NCBI GenBank assembly: GCA_046329585.1
Contig: JAXLUI010000001.1
Span: 1,426,001-1,490,000, forward strand
DNA from: DLKC01 sp002478885
Lineage (GTDB): Bacteria; Bacteroidota; Bacteroidia; Chitinophagales; Chitinophagaceae
Direction of reading: 5' to 3'
DNA length: 64,000 nucleotides
The translations under genes were made by a program, and so were the position numbers. Shown piece after piece: positions 9,696 through 17,474 of the stretch (position 1 is its first letter; each line of letters begins with the position of its first letter). Under the pieces are notes generated by a model. It did not search any database. It was not told where the DNA came from and saw only the letters and a program-made list of their open reading frames with translations.

Positions 9696-9773
9696 TTAAC
9701 AACAACAACCGCGCATACAGTTGACGGCATGTTTGATACAACAAAAACGATGGATAGAAATGTGGTTATGCAT
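9696..9773 (-). CDS. Cysteine-rich leader peptide of the sulfite/siroheme operon
   Basis: A 25-codon ORF starting ATG CAT AAC and ending ATG CGC GGT TGT TGT TGT TAA. Six residues are Cys (11, 12, 19, 23, 24, 25), including a terminal Cys-Cys-Cys. It starts about 20 bp after a good promoter -7 box and ends about 100 nt before a terminator-like hairpin preceding cobA. The layout matches a leader peptide for ribosome-mediated attenuation, where Cys-tRNA shortage stalls the ribosome. The inner ATG (MRGCCC only) is an alternative start. Translation is inferred. Confidence 0.6.
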   Translation of the reverse strand: MHNHISIHRFCCIKHAVNCMRGCCC

Positions 9774-9796
9774 TAGTCTACAAAATTGGTGGTGCA
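9774..9796. promoter_or_regulatory. Second, half-conserved copy of the operator-like palindrome
   Basis: TAGTCTAC-N7-GTGGTGCA. The left half matches the copy at 9531 exactly and the right half is weak. It overlaps the likely transcription start of the sulfite operon, a natural repressor position, and abuts the leader-peptide ATG. Confidence 0.45.
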
Positions 9797-9826
9797 AAGA
9801 AATAGCAGAAACATTGCCCCTCCAAA
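9795..9826 (-). promoter_or_regulatory. Promoter of the sulfite/siroheme operon
   Basis: On the minus strand a -33 box TTTG (9826-9823), a 20-bp gap, and a -7 box TTTCTTTG (9802-9795), against the Bacteroidota consensus TTTG / TAnnTTTG. Transcription would begin about 20 nt before the leader-peptide ATG. Confidence 0.55.
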
Positions 9827-9927
9827 AATTAAAAAGGATTTTTAGAAAATATATGCAAACACTTGTTCGTAAAGTAATAAAGGAAAATTGCCCATCACAG
9901 AGCAGTTGTAGCTGCACAAAGCGATAC

Positions 9928-9982
9928 AGTAAAAGAGTGCGACGCAACGATGATGCCCATAGAAAAAAAGCCCGGTAAATAA
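9928..9982 (+). repeat. Dispersed repeat, single forward A arm
   Basis: Core GAGTGCGACGCAACGATG at 9935-9952, then ATGCCCATAGAAA and the tail GCCCGGTAAATAA (9970-9982). It lies between the divergent cobA operon and the glycine C-acetyltransferase gene. Confidence 0.75.
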
Positions 9983-10005
9983 GGATCCCTTTTATTTAAC
10001 CGGGC
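9970..10005 (-). terminator. Hairpin grown from the repeat tail, with a minus-strand T tract
   Basis: GCCCGG (9970-9975) pairs with CCGGGC (10000-10005), and AT-rich pairs extend the stem. On the minus strand it is followed by seven T. No minus-strand gene reads into it, so it may only insulate the sulfite promoter from antisense transcription. Confidence 0.4.
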
Positions 10006-10066
10006 ACAAAAAAATTATCACGGCGATCCTGGCAACTTTATCTTTACCAGCTAAAAATTGCCAGCC

Positions 10067-11254
10067 ATGAACGAAAAATTTGTAGCACGCATTAAGCAGG
10101 AAATAAAGGAGATCGAGACTGCAGGCCTGCTGAAAAAAGAAAGGATCATCACCAGTGCACAGGGGCCTGAAATAACCGTGAACGGTAAAACCGTACTGAA
10201 TTTCTGCGCCAACAATTATCTCGGGCTTTCTTCGCATCCAAAAGTGATTGAAGCTGCGCACCACGCGATTGATACACACGGTTATGGCATGAGCAGCGTG
10301 CGTTTTATCTGCGGCACTCAGGACATCCATAAAGAACTGGAACAAAAAATAGCGCAGTTCCTCGGCACAGAGGATACTATTCTATATGCGGCTGCATTTG
10401 ATGCCAACGGTGGCGTATTTGAGCCATTGTTTAATGAAGAAGATGCGATTATTTCCGATGCGCTAAACCATGCTTCGATCATTGATGGAGTTCGATTGTG
10501 TAAGGCAAAACGTTTTCGCTACGAACACAACAATATGGACGACCTGGAAACAAAATTGAAAGAAAGTGCCGACTGCCGGAGCCGTATCATCGTGACCGAC
10601 GGATCATTCAGCATGGATGGCACCATTGCACAATTGGATAAGATTTGCGACCTCGCCGATAAATATGACGCTATTGTAATGATAGATGAATGCCATTCCT
10701 CTGGTTTCCTCGGCAAAACAGGGCGTGGCACACATGAATACCGTGGCGTAATGGGCAGGATAGACATTATAACCGGTACCTTGGGTAAAGCACTCGGCGG
10801 AGCAAGCGGCGGGTTTACCTCCGGCAGGAAAGAAATCATCGAGATGCTTCGGCAGCGATCAAGGCCTTACCTGTTTTCCAATACAGTGGCGCCAAGCATC
10901 GTCGGAGCCTCGATTGCAGTACTGGATATGCTCACCGAAAAAACGGAACTAAGAGACAAACTGGAATACAATACAAAATATTTCCGCAGTAAAATGACAA
11001 CTGCCGGTTTCGACATTAAACCAGGCGATCATCCTATTGTGCCAATTATGCTATACGACGCGGTTGTAGCGCAGGATTTTGCGGCAGCGCTGCTGAAGGA
11101 AGGCGTCTACGTGATCGGGTTTTTCTTTCCTGTTGTTCCAAAAGGACTGGCGCGGATACGCGTGCAATTGAGTGCGGCGCATGAACAGGAACATCTCGAC
11201 AAAGCAATTGAAGCATTTACGAAAGTGGGTAAGGAACTTGGAGTGCTTAAGTGA
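10067..11254 (+). CDS. kbl: Glycine C-acetyltransferase (2-amino-3-ketobutyrate CoA ligase)
   Basis: 395 residues from the ATG at 10067; an in-frame TTG nine bases earlier is less likely. E. coli Kbl has 398. It is a fold-type I PLP enzyme of the alpha-oxoamine synthase family. The PLP lysine is Lys241 in GTLGKALGGASGG, the PLP-contacting Asp and His are in MIDECHSSGFLG, and the N-terminal ERIITSAQGPEI segment is typical of Kbl rather than of BioF or HemA. It cleaves 2-amino-3-ketobutyrate with CoA to glycine and acetyl-CoA, in threonine breakdown. No threonine dehydrogenase gene lies beside it. It is probably monocistronic. Confidence 0.9.
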   Translation: MNEKFVARIKQEIKEIETAGLLKKERIITSAQGPEITVNGKTVLNFCANNYLGLSSHPKVIEAAHHAIDTHGYGMSSVRFICGTQDIHKELEQKIAQFLGTEDTILYAAAFDANGGVFEPLFNEEDAIISDALNHASIIDGVRLCKAKRFRYEHNNMDDLETKLKESADCRSRIIVTDGSFSMDGTIAQLDKICDLADKYDAIVMIDECHSSGFLGKTGRGTHEYRGVMGRIDIITGTLGKALGGASGGFTSGRKEIIEMLRQRSRPYLFSNTVAPSIVGASIAVLDMLTEKTELRDKLEYNTKYFRSKMTTAGFDIKPGDHPIVPIMLYDAVVAQDFAAALLKEGVYVIGFFFPVVPKGLARIRVQLSAAHEQEHLDKAIEAFTKVGKELGVLK

Positions 11255-11273
11255 AACGGTTTTCCGCTAAATA

Positions 11274-11306
11274 AAAAAGGGTTGGCAAAATATGTCAACC
11301 CTTTTT
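11274..11306. terminator. Bidirectional terminator between kbl and a lipoprotein gene
   Basis: AAAAAGGGTTG (11274-11284) pairs with CAACCCTTTTT (11296-11306) around an 11-nt loop, with A and T tracts on either side. It serves two convergent genes. Confidence 0.85.
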
Positions 11307-11322
11307 ATTTTGAAAACAGCTG

Positions 11323-11838
11323 CTAGTACAACCGCTTCACCAAAAAAGAGCCATCTGTTATTGATATACTGGAAGTTCCGGAAACATTACTCACCGTTCC
11401 TGAAAAAGTTCCTACAACATCATTAACGGTTATACCGGTAACCGTAATAACCGCATCCGCCAAAGGCGAATAATCAGAAGAGAACACAGCACCATTCTTA
11501 TCGGTGTAATTGATGCTGGCCTGTTTAAGCCCGCTTATGTTTATAGCAGTGTATTGTTTTGTAGTAATAGGCGCGTTGTCCACAACTACCAGGTTTAGCA
11601 AATTGCTTGTTGATACGGCGGACTCACTCCCTTGTATCGTGCAGGTCTTAAGCCCTATAGCGGTAAGATCGGCAAACGTTGCGACAGTAAAGCCAACGTT
11701 TTTCAGCTCGGTTCCATCAATCTTTGCACTAACGAAATATTGTGTAGTGCTTCCGCCACCGGTTTTATTACAGGAGAATGATGCGATTACAACGGCCAGT
11801 AGTAGCAATGCAGCAGGTAGTTTCAAGAATGCCTTCAT
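11323..11838 (-). CDS. Small lipoprotein, function unknown
   Basis: 171 residues. A lipobox (IASFSC, Cys at about 23) after a hydrophobic signal predicts lipid attachment. The mature part is a short all-beta domain opening with YFVSAKIDGTELKN and ending DGSFLVKRLY. The same start (FTVNGIEKEYS) and end (SNGYFKVARY) appear in the lipoprotein at 12955, so the two are distant paralogues. This layout is common among uncharacterised Bacteroidota lipoproteins; no activity can be assigned. Confidence 0.7.
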   Translation of the reverse strand: MKAFLKLPAALLLLAVVIASFSCNKTGGGSTTQYFVSAKIDGTELKNVGFTVATFADLTAIGLKTCTIQGSESAVSTSNLLNLVVVDNAPITTKQYTAINISGLKQASINYTDKNGAVFSSDYSPLADAVITVTGITVNDVVGTFSGTVSNVSGTSSISITDGSFLVKRLY

Positions 11839-11920
11839 AAGATTTTTGTTTTTCAGAATCAGTTGCGGCGAAGTAAAATTATTTTAGCTAAAACCGGTAA
11901 TAATAATTATCAGCGGCGGG

Positions 11921-12865
11921 CTATTTTAAAATGGGTATCATGCCTCTTATGCCCATATCCACAACCTGTTCCCCTTTGCCTGGCTCCCATTTTCCATCGG
12001 CAATACGGTCTATCCACTCAAAACTTTTGTTGGTGGAAAGAGCAACCTGCACCACAATATCTTTGGTTTCATTGCCGGTTATGGTAAGTTTCCCGGGCAC
12101 AAAAGCACCTGTAACAACACACGAACCTTGTGGTATGGGAGATGTGGAAAAGATCGGGTTCGGTACAGTTGTGGCACCGGGAGGTGCCTGCCCCGTAAGG
12201 GTATCTTCCATGGTAAATCCGCCTGCCGACACAGTCGTCTCAAAGCCCCAGTAACCTTGCTTCCTGTTGGCATTTAAAACCACCTCTTTTGTCTTGATTT
12301 TGTACGACTGTATATAGGAATCGAACCCGATAAACGACGCCACGGTACCCGGGAACTCCCCCGTAAAATGAAACCCGCTGATACTGGTGTCCACAAAATA
12401 CCGCACATCGTAGTTCTGGTAGGCTAACGACACACGCAACCATTCATAGGTACCCGGGTTGATATTTTTTAGAGGCATGCTAAAAAAAGTCTCGCCGTCT
12501 TTTACAATGGTTGATTTCGAAAAATCAATGGCGTTATCGCCGCCGGTGCTGGTTTCCGCAGCCTTGTACAAAACAGCTCCCTGTCCAAGCAACGTAAGCG
12601 CAGAGCCTGCAAGCTCAATATAATGTGCACTCATGCCATTAAATACCGGGTTAAGCCCGGCATGCCCGGCTGGCATTACCGCAACTTCACCAATATTGTT
12701 CAGCCGCTGTTGCGTTGAATCAAATTTAAATTGGAAAATAAGATTGGCTTCGGTTGTTGAGGTTTCTTTTTTGCAGGAAGCCAAAAACAATATGGCCAGT
12801 GAAAGAATTATCCCGTGAGAGAAATGGAAACGATGCCGGGAAAAAGAGTTGCTGTTAAAGTGCAT
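11921..12865 (-). CDS. Lipoprotein, function unknown
   Basis: 314 residues from the ATG at 12865; the longer frame would begin with TTG. The N-terminus is long and polar before a hydrophobic segment and a lipobox (FLASCKK). The mature protein begins EANLIFQFKFDS and contains short beta-type motifs, ending GIRGMIPILK. EANLIFQFKFD resembles the opening of MbnP-like lipoproteins, but I cannot confirm that family. It lies between two related small lipoprotein genes on the same strand, perhaps forming one cell-envelope locus. Confidence 0.65.
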   Translation of the reverse strand: MHFNSNSFSRHRFHFSHGIILSLAILFLASCKKETSTTEANLIFQFKFDSTQQRLNNIGEVAVMPAGHAGLNPVFNGMSAHYIELAGSALTLLGQGAVLYKAAETSTGGDNAIDFSKSTIVKDGETFFSMPLKNINPGTYEWLRVSLAYQNYDVRYFVDTSISGFHFTGEFPGTVASFIGFDSYIQSYKIKTKEVVLNANRKQGYWGFETTVSAGGFTMEDTLTGQAPPGATTVPNPIFSTSPIPQGSCVVTGAFVPGKLTITGNETKDIVVQVALSTNKSFEWIDRIADGKWEPGKGEQVVDMGIRGMIPILK

Positions 12866-12954
12866 TGGTATATATTTCAATTAAGCAAAAGCCTGAGTGG
12901 TTGTACTTAAACGAAATGTCGCCTGCTAAATTGCAGTAAGTAGCAGCTAAAATG

Positions 12955-13569
12955 TTAATACCGGGCCACCTTAAAATAGCCATTGGAAATAATGGCAGAA
13001 TCAGGGAAAAGCCCATTGCTGTCCTGCGTAACGTTGCCCAGTTTGCCGGAAAAGGTGCCCGAAACATAATCGGGGGCTATTGTAAGAATATAGACTTGTG
13101 TTTTTGAATTGGGAATGGCATTTACCGAACTGAAAACATTATTACCGCTATCATTATAATTGATGATTGCCTGGTACGCATTATAAAGGAGGTGGTCCTC
13201 GTACCCGCGGCCTGCGACAATATGGACCGTATCGTTGATCGTAAGATGCAATGCATTAATGGTGCCACCGGGCAACTGCTGTGCCTCAACCTGGCAGGCA
13301 TATAGCTTTGCTCCGGACCTTACGTATTCAGGAAAAGATGCTTTTGTATATGCGCTGTATTCTTTCTCAATACCATTAACCGTGAACCTTACAAAGTATG
13401 CCGGGCCGTCGGCATGGGTTGTTGTATCATCGTTGTTATTGCCATTACCTGCCGTATCAATATCAGGAACAATAATCGCAGGCGTTGCCGCATTGTCCGG
13501 CAATTCTTTCTGGCACGAGGCAATAAAAACGCATTGCAGAACGAGCACTGGTATACACAGGTAACGCAT
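12955..13569 (-). CDS. Small lipoprotein, paralogue of the one at 11323
   Basis: 204 residues with a lipobox (FIASCQKE). A low-complexity linker rich in Asn, Asp and Thr (about 30-55) is followed by a beta domain starting YFVRFTVNGIEKEYS. The end, GTFSGKLGN ... SNGYFKVARY, parallels GTFSGTVSN ... DGSFLVKRLY of the 171-residue lipoprotein. Function unknown. It is transcribed divergently from the beta-lactamase gene 107 bp away. Confidence 0.7.
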   Translation of the reverse strand: MRYLCIPVLVLQCVFIASCQKELPDNAATPAIIVPDIDTAGNGNNNDDTTTHADGPAYFVRFTVNGIEKEYSAYTKASFPEYVRSGAKLYACQVEAQQLPGGTINALHLTINDTVHIVAGRGYEDHLLYNAYQAIINYNDSGNNVFSSVNAIPNSKTQVYILTIAPDYVSGTFSGKLGNVTQDSNGLFPDSAIISNGYFKVARY

Positions 13570-13676
13570 GAGTCAGTTGGTTGGTTTACATAAGCATTAC
13601 AGTTACCTAAGGTAAAGTTTTAAAAACAATTCATTTTTCTGAATTTTCCTTCCATAGTTTTGCCGAAATTTTTGTT

Positions 13677-14519
13677 ATGAAGTTCTCCGGAGCTGTATGC
13701 ATACTCATCGTAATGTCGTTTTTGACTGCCTGCTCACCCAACAATGTGCAGGTAGATAACAGCCTGAAACATTTTTTCGACGATAACAAAGTAACGGGCA
13801 CCTTCGGCATTTTCGACAACGGCCAGGGCATTTTTACCATTTATAACCTTGACAGGTATAAAGATTCTACCTTTTTGCCTGCATCCACCTTTAAGATTAT
13901 CAATGCTTTGATTGGCATTGAGACCGGTCGTGTTGAGAACGAGAAATCGCTGATTCCCTGGGATGGCGTAGTGCGTACTTTTCCAAACGGCGACACCGCT
14001 AAAGCATGGAACAAAGACCTTACCATGGAAGAGGCTTTCAAAGTCTCCGCCGTTCCATACTTCCGGGAAGTAGCAAGGCGTATTGGCAAAGACACCATGC
14101 AGAAATGGCTCGATACCCTTGGCTTTGGATCGCGTTACAGCAAATTCAATATCGGCAACAATCTCGATACCTTCTGGCTCGACAATAGCCTGAAAGTTAC
14201 CCCCGATGAGGAGTTGGGCCTCGTAAAAAAGCTTTATTTTAACCAGCTGCCTTTCCAAAGCCGCACGCAGGACATCGTAAAAAAACTCATGCAGCAGGAG
14301 AACAACGCCAACTACCGGCTTTCGTATAAAACAGGATGGGGCTTCCGCGAAAACGGAAACGCAATCGGTTGGGTTGCCGGTTGGATTGAAGAAAATGTGC
14401 ACGTATACCCATTCGTGCTGAATATAGAAGGCCCCCATAATATGGACATGCAAACTGTTCGGGCCAACATTCTCAAAGGCATCCTCACTCAGCAGGGTTT
14501 TTTCCAGGGAAAGAAATAA
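13677..14519 (+). CDS. Class D (OXA-type) beta-lactamase, probable lipoprotein
   Basis: 280 residues with a signal peptide and lipobox LTAC (Cys19). The class D motifs are present: Ser70-Thr-Phe-Lys73 (active-site serine and the lysine that is carboxylated in OXA enzymes), Ser124-Ala-Val126, and Lys218-Thr-Gly220 followed by Trp. The usual YGN triad is FGS (150-152), a departure from the family. Downstream DTFWLDNSLKVTPDEE and LYFNQLPF match OXA enzymes. It would hydrolyse beta-lactams in the periplasm. It stands alone and no regulator is adjacent. Confidence 0.88.
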   Translation: MKFSGAVCILIVMSFLTACSPNNVQVDNSLKHFFDDNKVTGTFGIFDNGQGIFTIYNLDRYKDSTFLPASTFKIINALIGIETGRVENEKSLIPWDGVVRTFPNGDTAKAWNKDLTMEEAFKVSAVPYFREVARRIGKDTMQKWLDTLGFGSRYSKFNIGNNLDTFWLDNSLKVTPDEELGLVKKLYFNQLPFQSRTQDIVKKLMQQENNANYRLSYKTGWGFRENGNAIGWVAGWIEENVHVYPFVLNIEGPHNMDMQTVRANILKGILTQQGFFQGKK

Positions 14520-14590
14520 CGGCGCTGCCTTAAGCAGCCAACCAGGGAAGGCACGTTTCGTACAAGGCGCATTTTTCAATTACTGACGTT

Positions 14591-14645
14591 TATGGACCGG
14601 GCATTAATGCAAGCATGGAGCTGCCGTTGCGTCGCACACTTCAGC
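14591..14645 (-). repeat. Dispersed repeat, reverse A arm (left end of a composite)
   Basis: Arm GTTGCGTCGCACACTT at 14626-14641, with the tail in mirror order to its left (TATGGACCGGGC, 14591-14602). The B arm at 15046 is its inverted partner about 400 bp away, so the whole gap 14590-15100 reads as one expanded composite. Confidence 0.75.
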
Positions 14646-14877
14646 CGCAACAAGCAGGGCAACAAATACAGGTAGCCGGTTACGCGGTTTCCTGTTGCCA
14701 ATCTTCCATCTCAAGCTACAAGACATAAAACTTCTTTGTAACCTGCACAGTTTTGCCAATACAAAACAATCAAGCCAAATCCCTTTTAACTTACAAATCC
14801 TCGAAGAGTTTTTTCAGCACAAAACACGACCAATTGTTAGCTTTTTTCGATATATGACAGTTTCTTTCTTAACCCTT

Positions 14878-14940
14878 ACTTGGTAGATACTTGGTAGATA
14901 CTTGGTAGATGGTTGGTAGGGAGTTGGTAGATGGCTGGTG
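14878..14940 (+). repeat. Imperfect tandem repeat, unit about 11 bp (ACTTGGTAGAT)
   Basis: About five and a half units: ACTTGGTAGAT three times, then GGTTGGTAGGG, AGTTGGTAGAT and a degenerate end. It lies between the A and B arms of the expanded composite, in a 642-bp gap between convergent genes. I see no gene in this gap. Confidence 0.85.
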
Positions 14941-15045
14941 TGGGCCGGGCGTATTGCCCGGCAAAAACAGTCCGGGCCATCTGTAAAACGGATAACACAT
15001 AATTTTCGAAACGCGGCCCCTGCATTGCCGCCAAAAGTTCCGGCA

Positions 15046-15100
15046 GTACAAGGGAGTGACACAACAGGCGATGAGCAGCGTTACCAGCCCCGGCAATAAA
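15046..15100 (+). repeat. Dispersed repeat, forward B arm (right end of a composite)
   Basis: GTACAAGGGAGTGACACAAC at 15046-15065, with tail CCCCGGCAATAAAA at about 15088-15101. It leads straight into the terminator of the M4 gene at 15162. Confidence 0.75.
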
Positions 15101-15103
15101 AAA

Positions 15104-15129
15104 AAGCCGCCTCCTTACGGAAGCGGCTT
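15104..15129 (-). terminator. Terminator of the second M4 metallopeptidase gene
   Basis: On the minus strand AAGCCGC (15129-15123) pairs with GCGGCTT (15110-15104), and the stem is followed by a T tract. A similar hairpin ends the paralogue at 24101. Confidence 0.85.
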
Positions 15130-15161
15130 CTGTTTTTATACGCATTGCCTGAAACAACAAG

Positions 15162-17450
15162 TTATTCTTTCATCACCCTCAACACTTTCGTATGTTCGTT
15201 ATCTTTCACTTTTACAAAGTATATACCGGCAGGCAGCCCTGCCAATGCAATAGAAACGGTATTACCGCCAACATGATCGCTACGCCATAGCACGGCTCCC
15301 TGCATATTGGTCAAAACAACCGATACATTGCCCTTGGCACCCCTCAACTGAACCGTTGCTGCTGCGCGGGCCGGGTTGGGATAAACCATTGCTGAAAATC
15401 CTTCGACAGGTGGCTTTAAACCATTGCCGGCAATGGCGGCAGAATTATTATCGGCATATGCTGGCTGCGGTCCAGCCGGTGGCGTGGTAACGTTACAAGG
15501 TGTTACATAAGCAAGGAAATTGCAACCGGATGAAGCTGTAAACCCAGGCAAAAACACCAGTGCATTACCTGTAAAACTGGTGAGAGTAGCGCCGGTAACT
15601 GTGGTGCTGTTGCCGGAGCAACCGGCAGGCGGACTGGTTACAGTTCCCCCGGCGGAGTAATTGAATACGTTGTTAATTGGCCAGGCTCCGCAAACACCGC
15701 CACCCGAAATGCTTCCTGGTTTCGAACCTACGCCAACAGCATACCACCCATTCGCTACCTGGTAAGCCTCAATTGAACAATTGCCGTAAGCAATTTTCGC
15801 CGCTGTTAATGTCGCTGTTCTGAGGTCGTTGTAATTACTCGTGCTGGTCATATAATCGTAGGCGTAATAAGTGATGGTTATCGCCTCTGACTGGCTGATG
15901 CCTGCAACATCGAATGCATTTCCTTTGTCGTTGGTACCGGAAGCCCCGTTTGATACCAGATAAAACCAATAGTTCATTACGCCGCTGTTGGTGTGAACAC
16001 CGCCATTATCAGACGTTCCGGTGTACCAATAAGTTCCCAGGTAGGTATCGGGTTGGGCATGAAGGTTTGGATTTGCTAAAGATCGTATTGCACCCGACGT
16101 TCTGTCGTCGCCCATGAGGTAATCATTGTTAGCGCCAAGGGTAACACTTTCTATCACGGTACCAAAAATATCGCTCAACGATTCGTTAATGGCCCCTGAT
16201 TCGCCCGAATAAACGAGGCCCACCGTACTGCCTGTTACACCGTGCGTAAACTCATGCCCGATAATATCAAGTGCGCCATAGCTATTGGCGAGCGTGTTAC
16301 TGCTGCCAAGGCCTACAAACATTGATCCTGTTGTCGGGTCGAAGGAAGCGTTATCTGTACAAAAATATATGTTCCCGAACTGATCCTGGCAAGCGAAGTA
16401 GGCGTTGACGTAACCGTAAACCATTCCGTTATTGTCATTCCACCCGTTTCTGAGAAACCTGTTTTTAAAATAGTCGCTCGAACTGCGTAATGCCCATAAA
16501 ACCGAGCCCCCGAATTGTTGGGTTTGCGTGGTCCACGTGTTGGTCGTGCTGTTTATCTCAAGGGGACTATAATTTCCGCTACCCAGGTAATTAAAATCCC
16601 TGATCCAGAAATTAGTCGCGTCGCAGTTGTCGTAGAGCCTGTAATTAGGCGAAGTGGAAAAATCAGTACTGATAGACCGGCTGCCATTCCAGATCGTGTT
16701 AACCGTGGTGGGTGTGCAATTAACTTCCAGTGGAATGTCGTTGATGACTCCGCCTGTATTAGCATCTATCTCCAGATGTCGGGATATGCGCGGACTTGAG
16801 GCGAATATGTCAAACTGGTAAGCCAGCCTGAAACCGGTAGCTTTCCAGTTATCGTTGGAAAGGTCTTTGGTCCAGACCAGTTCGCCTTTAGGATAGTAAG
16901 ACGTGTCGGGATTTTTTGTACGGTCTTTTAGCTCCTGCTCCCAATATTTGTCCTGCCATTTGTACCGTGTGGCTTTTACTTTATTTAGTGCTTTATCCAA
17001 AGCCTCGGTATTGTTAAGTTTATAGGCAAAAGGTTTGTCCATAGAACGTACATACCTGCCGTTAGCCACGTATGCGAAGCCTTTGTTGTTTACGTGAACA
17101 ATATACTCCGCGTTGGCGATGCGTATGTTTTTGTAGTATTGGTTAAAACGGTAATGCACATTTCCCATCGGATCCTTTTTAACCCTGAACATGCGCATTT
17201 CATCATTTGCCGTTAGGCGCAAAGCAGCACCATATTCTTTGAAGAAGCTGGTTGCGTTAATATGTGCATCTTCCCGCAGGTCGATCCATCGTTCATTGCT
17301 CGTTGGCAGGGCTATACGCCGCAGCGTATCGTTCCAGAAATGTTGCGGGTCAACTTCAGTCTGCGCTCTTGCTGCCTGGTCAAGGGCGAGCAGTAGCGAC
17401 ACAACCGCAATCAGCCTGAAACAATACATATTTATTGTATTATTTTTCAT
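15162..17450 (-). CDS. Secreted M4 metallopeptidase with T9SS sorting domain, cassette copy 1
   Basis: 762 residues. A signal region (MKNNTINMYC start, cleaved near ARAQ at 30) precedes a propeptide of about 210 residues. The catalytic domain has HEFTH at 399-403, Glu423 in NESLSD, and catalytic His486 in GGVHTNSGVMN. A linker with four Cys (GGVCGAWP, PAGCSG, GCNFLAYVTPC) follows, then a T9SS type A domain (MVYPNP ... VLRVMKE, about 690-762). It is predicted to be secreted and to digest proteins outside the cell. It lies 24 bp downstream of the fibre-like gene, in the same layout as the paralogue at 24161. Confidence 0.93.
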   Translation of the reverse strand: MKNNTINMYCFRLIAVVSLLLALDQAARAQTEVDPQHFWNDTLRRIALPTSNERWIDLREDAHINATSFFKEYGAALRLTANDEMRMFRVKKDPMGNVHYRFNQYYKNIRIANAEYIVHVNNKGFAYVANGRYVRSMDKPFAYKLNNTEALDKALNKVKATRYKWQDKYWEQELKDRTKNPDTSYYPKGELVWTKDLSNDNWKATGFRLAYQFDIFASSPRISRHLEIDANTGGVINDIPLEVNCTPTTVNTIWNGSRSISTDFSTSPNYRLYDNCDATNFWIRDFNYLGSGNYSPLEINSTTNTWTTQTQQFGGSVLWALRSSSDYFKNRFLRNGWNDNNGMVYGYVNAYFACQDQFGNIYFCTDNASFDPTTGSMFVGLGSSNTLANSYGALDIIGHEFTHGVTGSTVGLVYSGESGAINESLSDIFGTVIESVTLGANNDYLMGDDRTSGAIRSLANPNLHAQPDTYLGTYWYTGTSDNGGVHTNSGVMNYWFYLVSNGASGTNDKGNAFDVAGISQSEAITITYYAYDYMTSTSNYNDLRTATLTAAKIAYGNCSIEAYQVANGWYAVGVGSKPGSISGGGVCGAWPINNVFNYSAGGTVTSPPAGCSGNSTTVTGATLTSFTGNALVFLPGFTASSGCNFLAYVTPCNVTTPPAGPQPAYADNNSAAIAGNGLKPPVEGFSAMVYPNPARAAATVQLRGAKGNVSVVLTNMQGAVLWRSDHVGGNTVSIALAGLPAGIYFVKVKDNEHTKVLRVMKE

Positions 17451-17474
17451 TGTAGTTTCTTTTTATGTTTCAGA

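Noticed and set aside
13734..14579. Minus-strand open frame of 281 codons opposite the beta-lactamase
   Set aside because: It shadows a well-supported gene with all class D motifs, and its own translation has no signal or domain.
17390..17410. AGTAGCGACACAACCGC inside the M4 gene, resembling a B arm
   Set aside because: It lies in the signal-peptide coding sequence and lacks GTACAAG and the tail.
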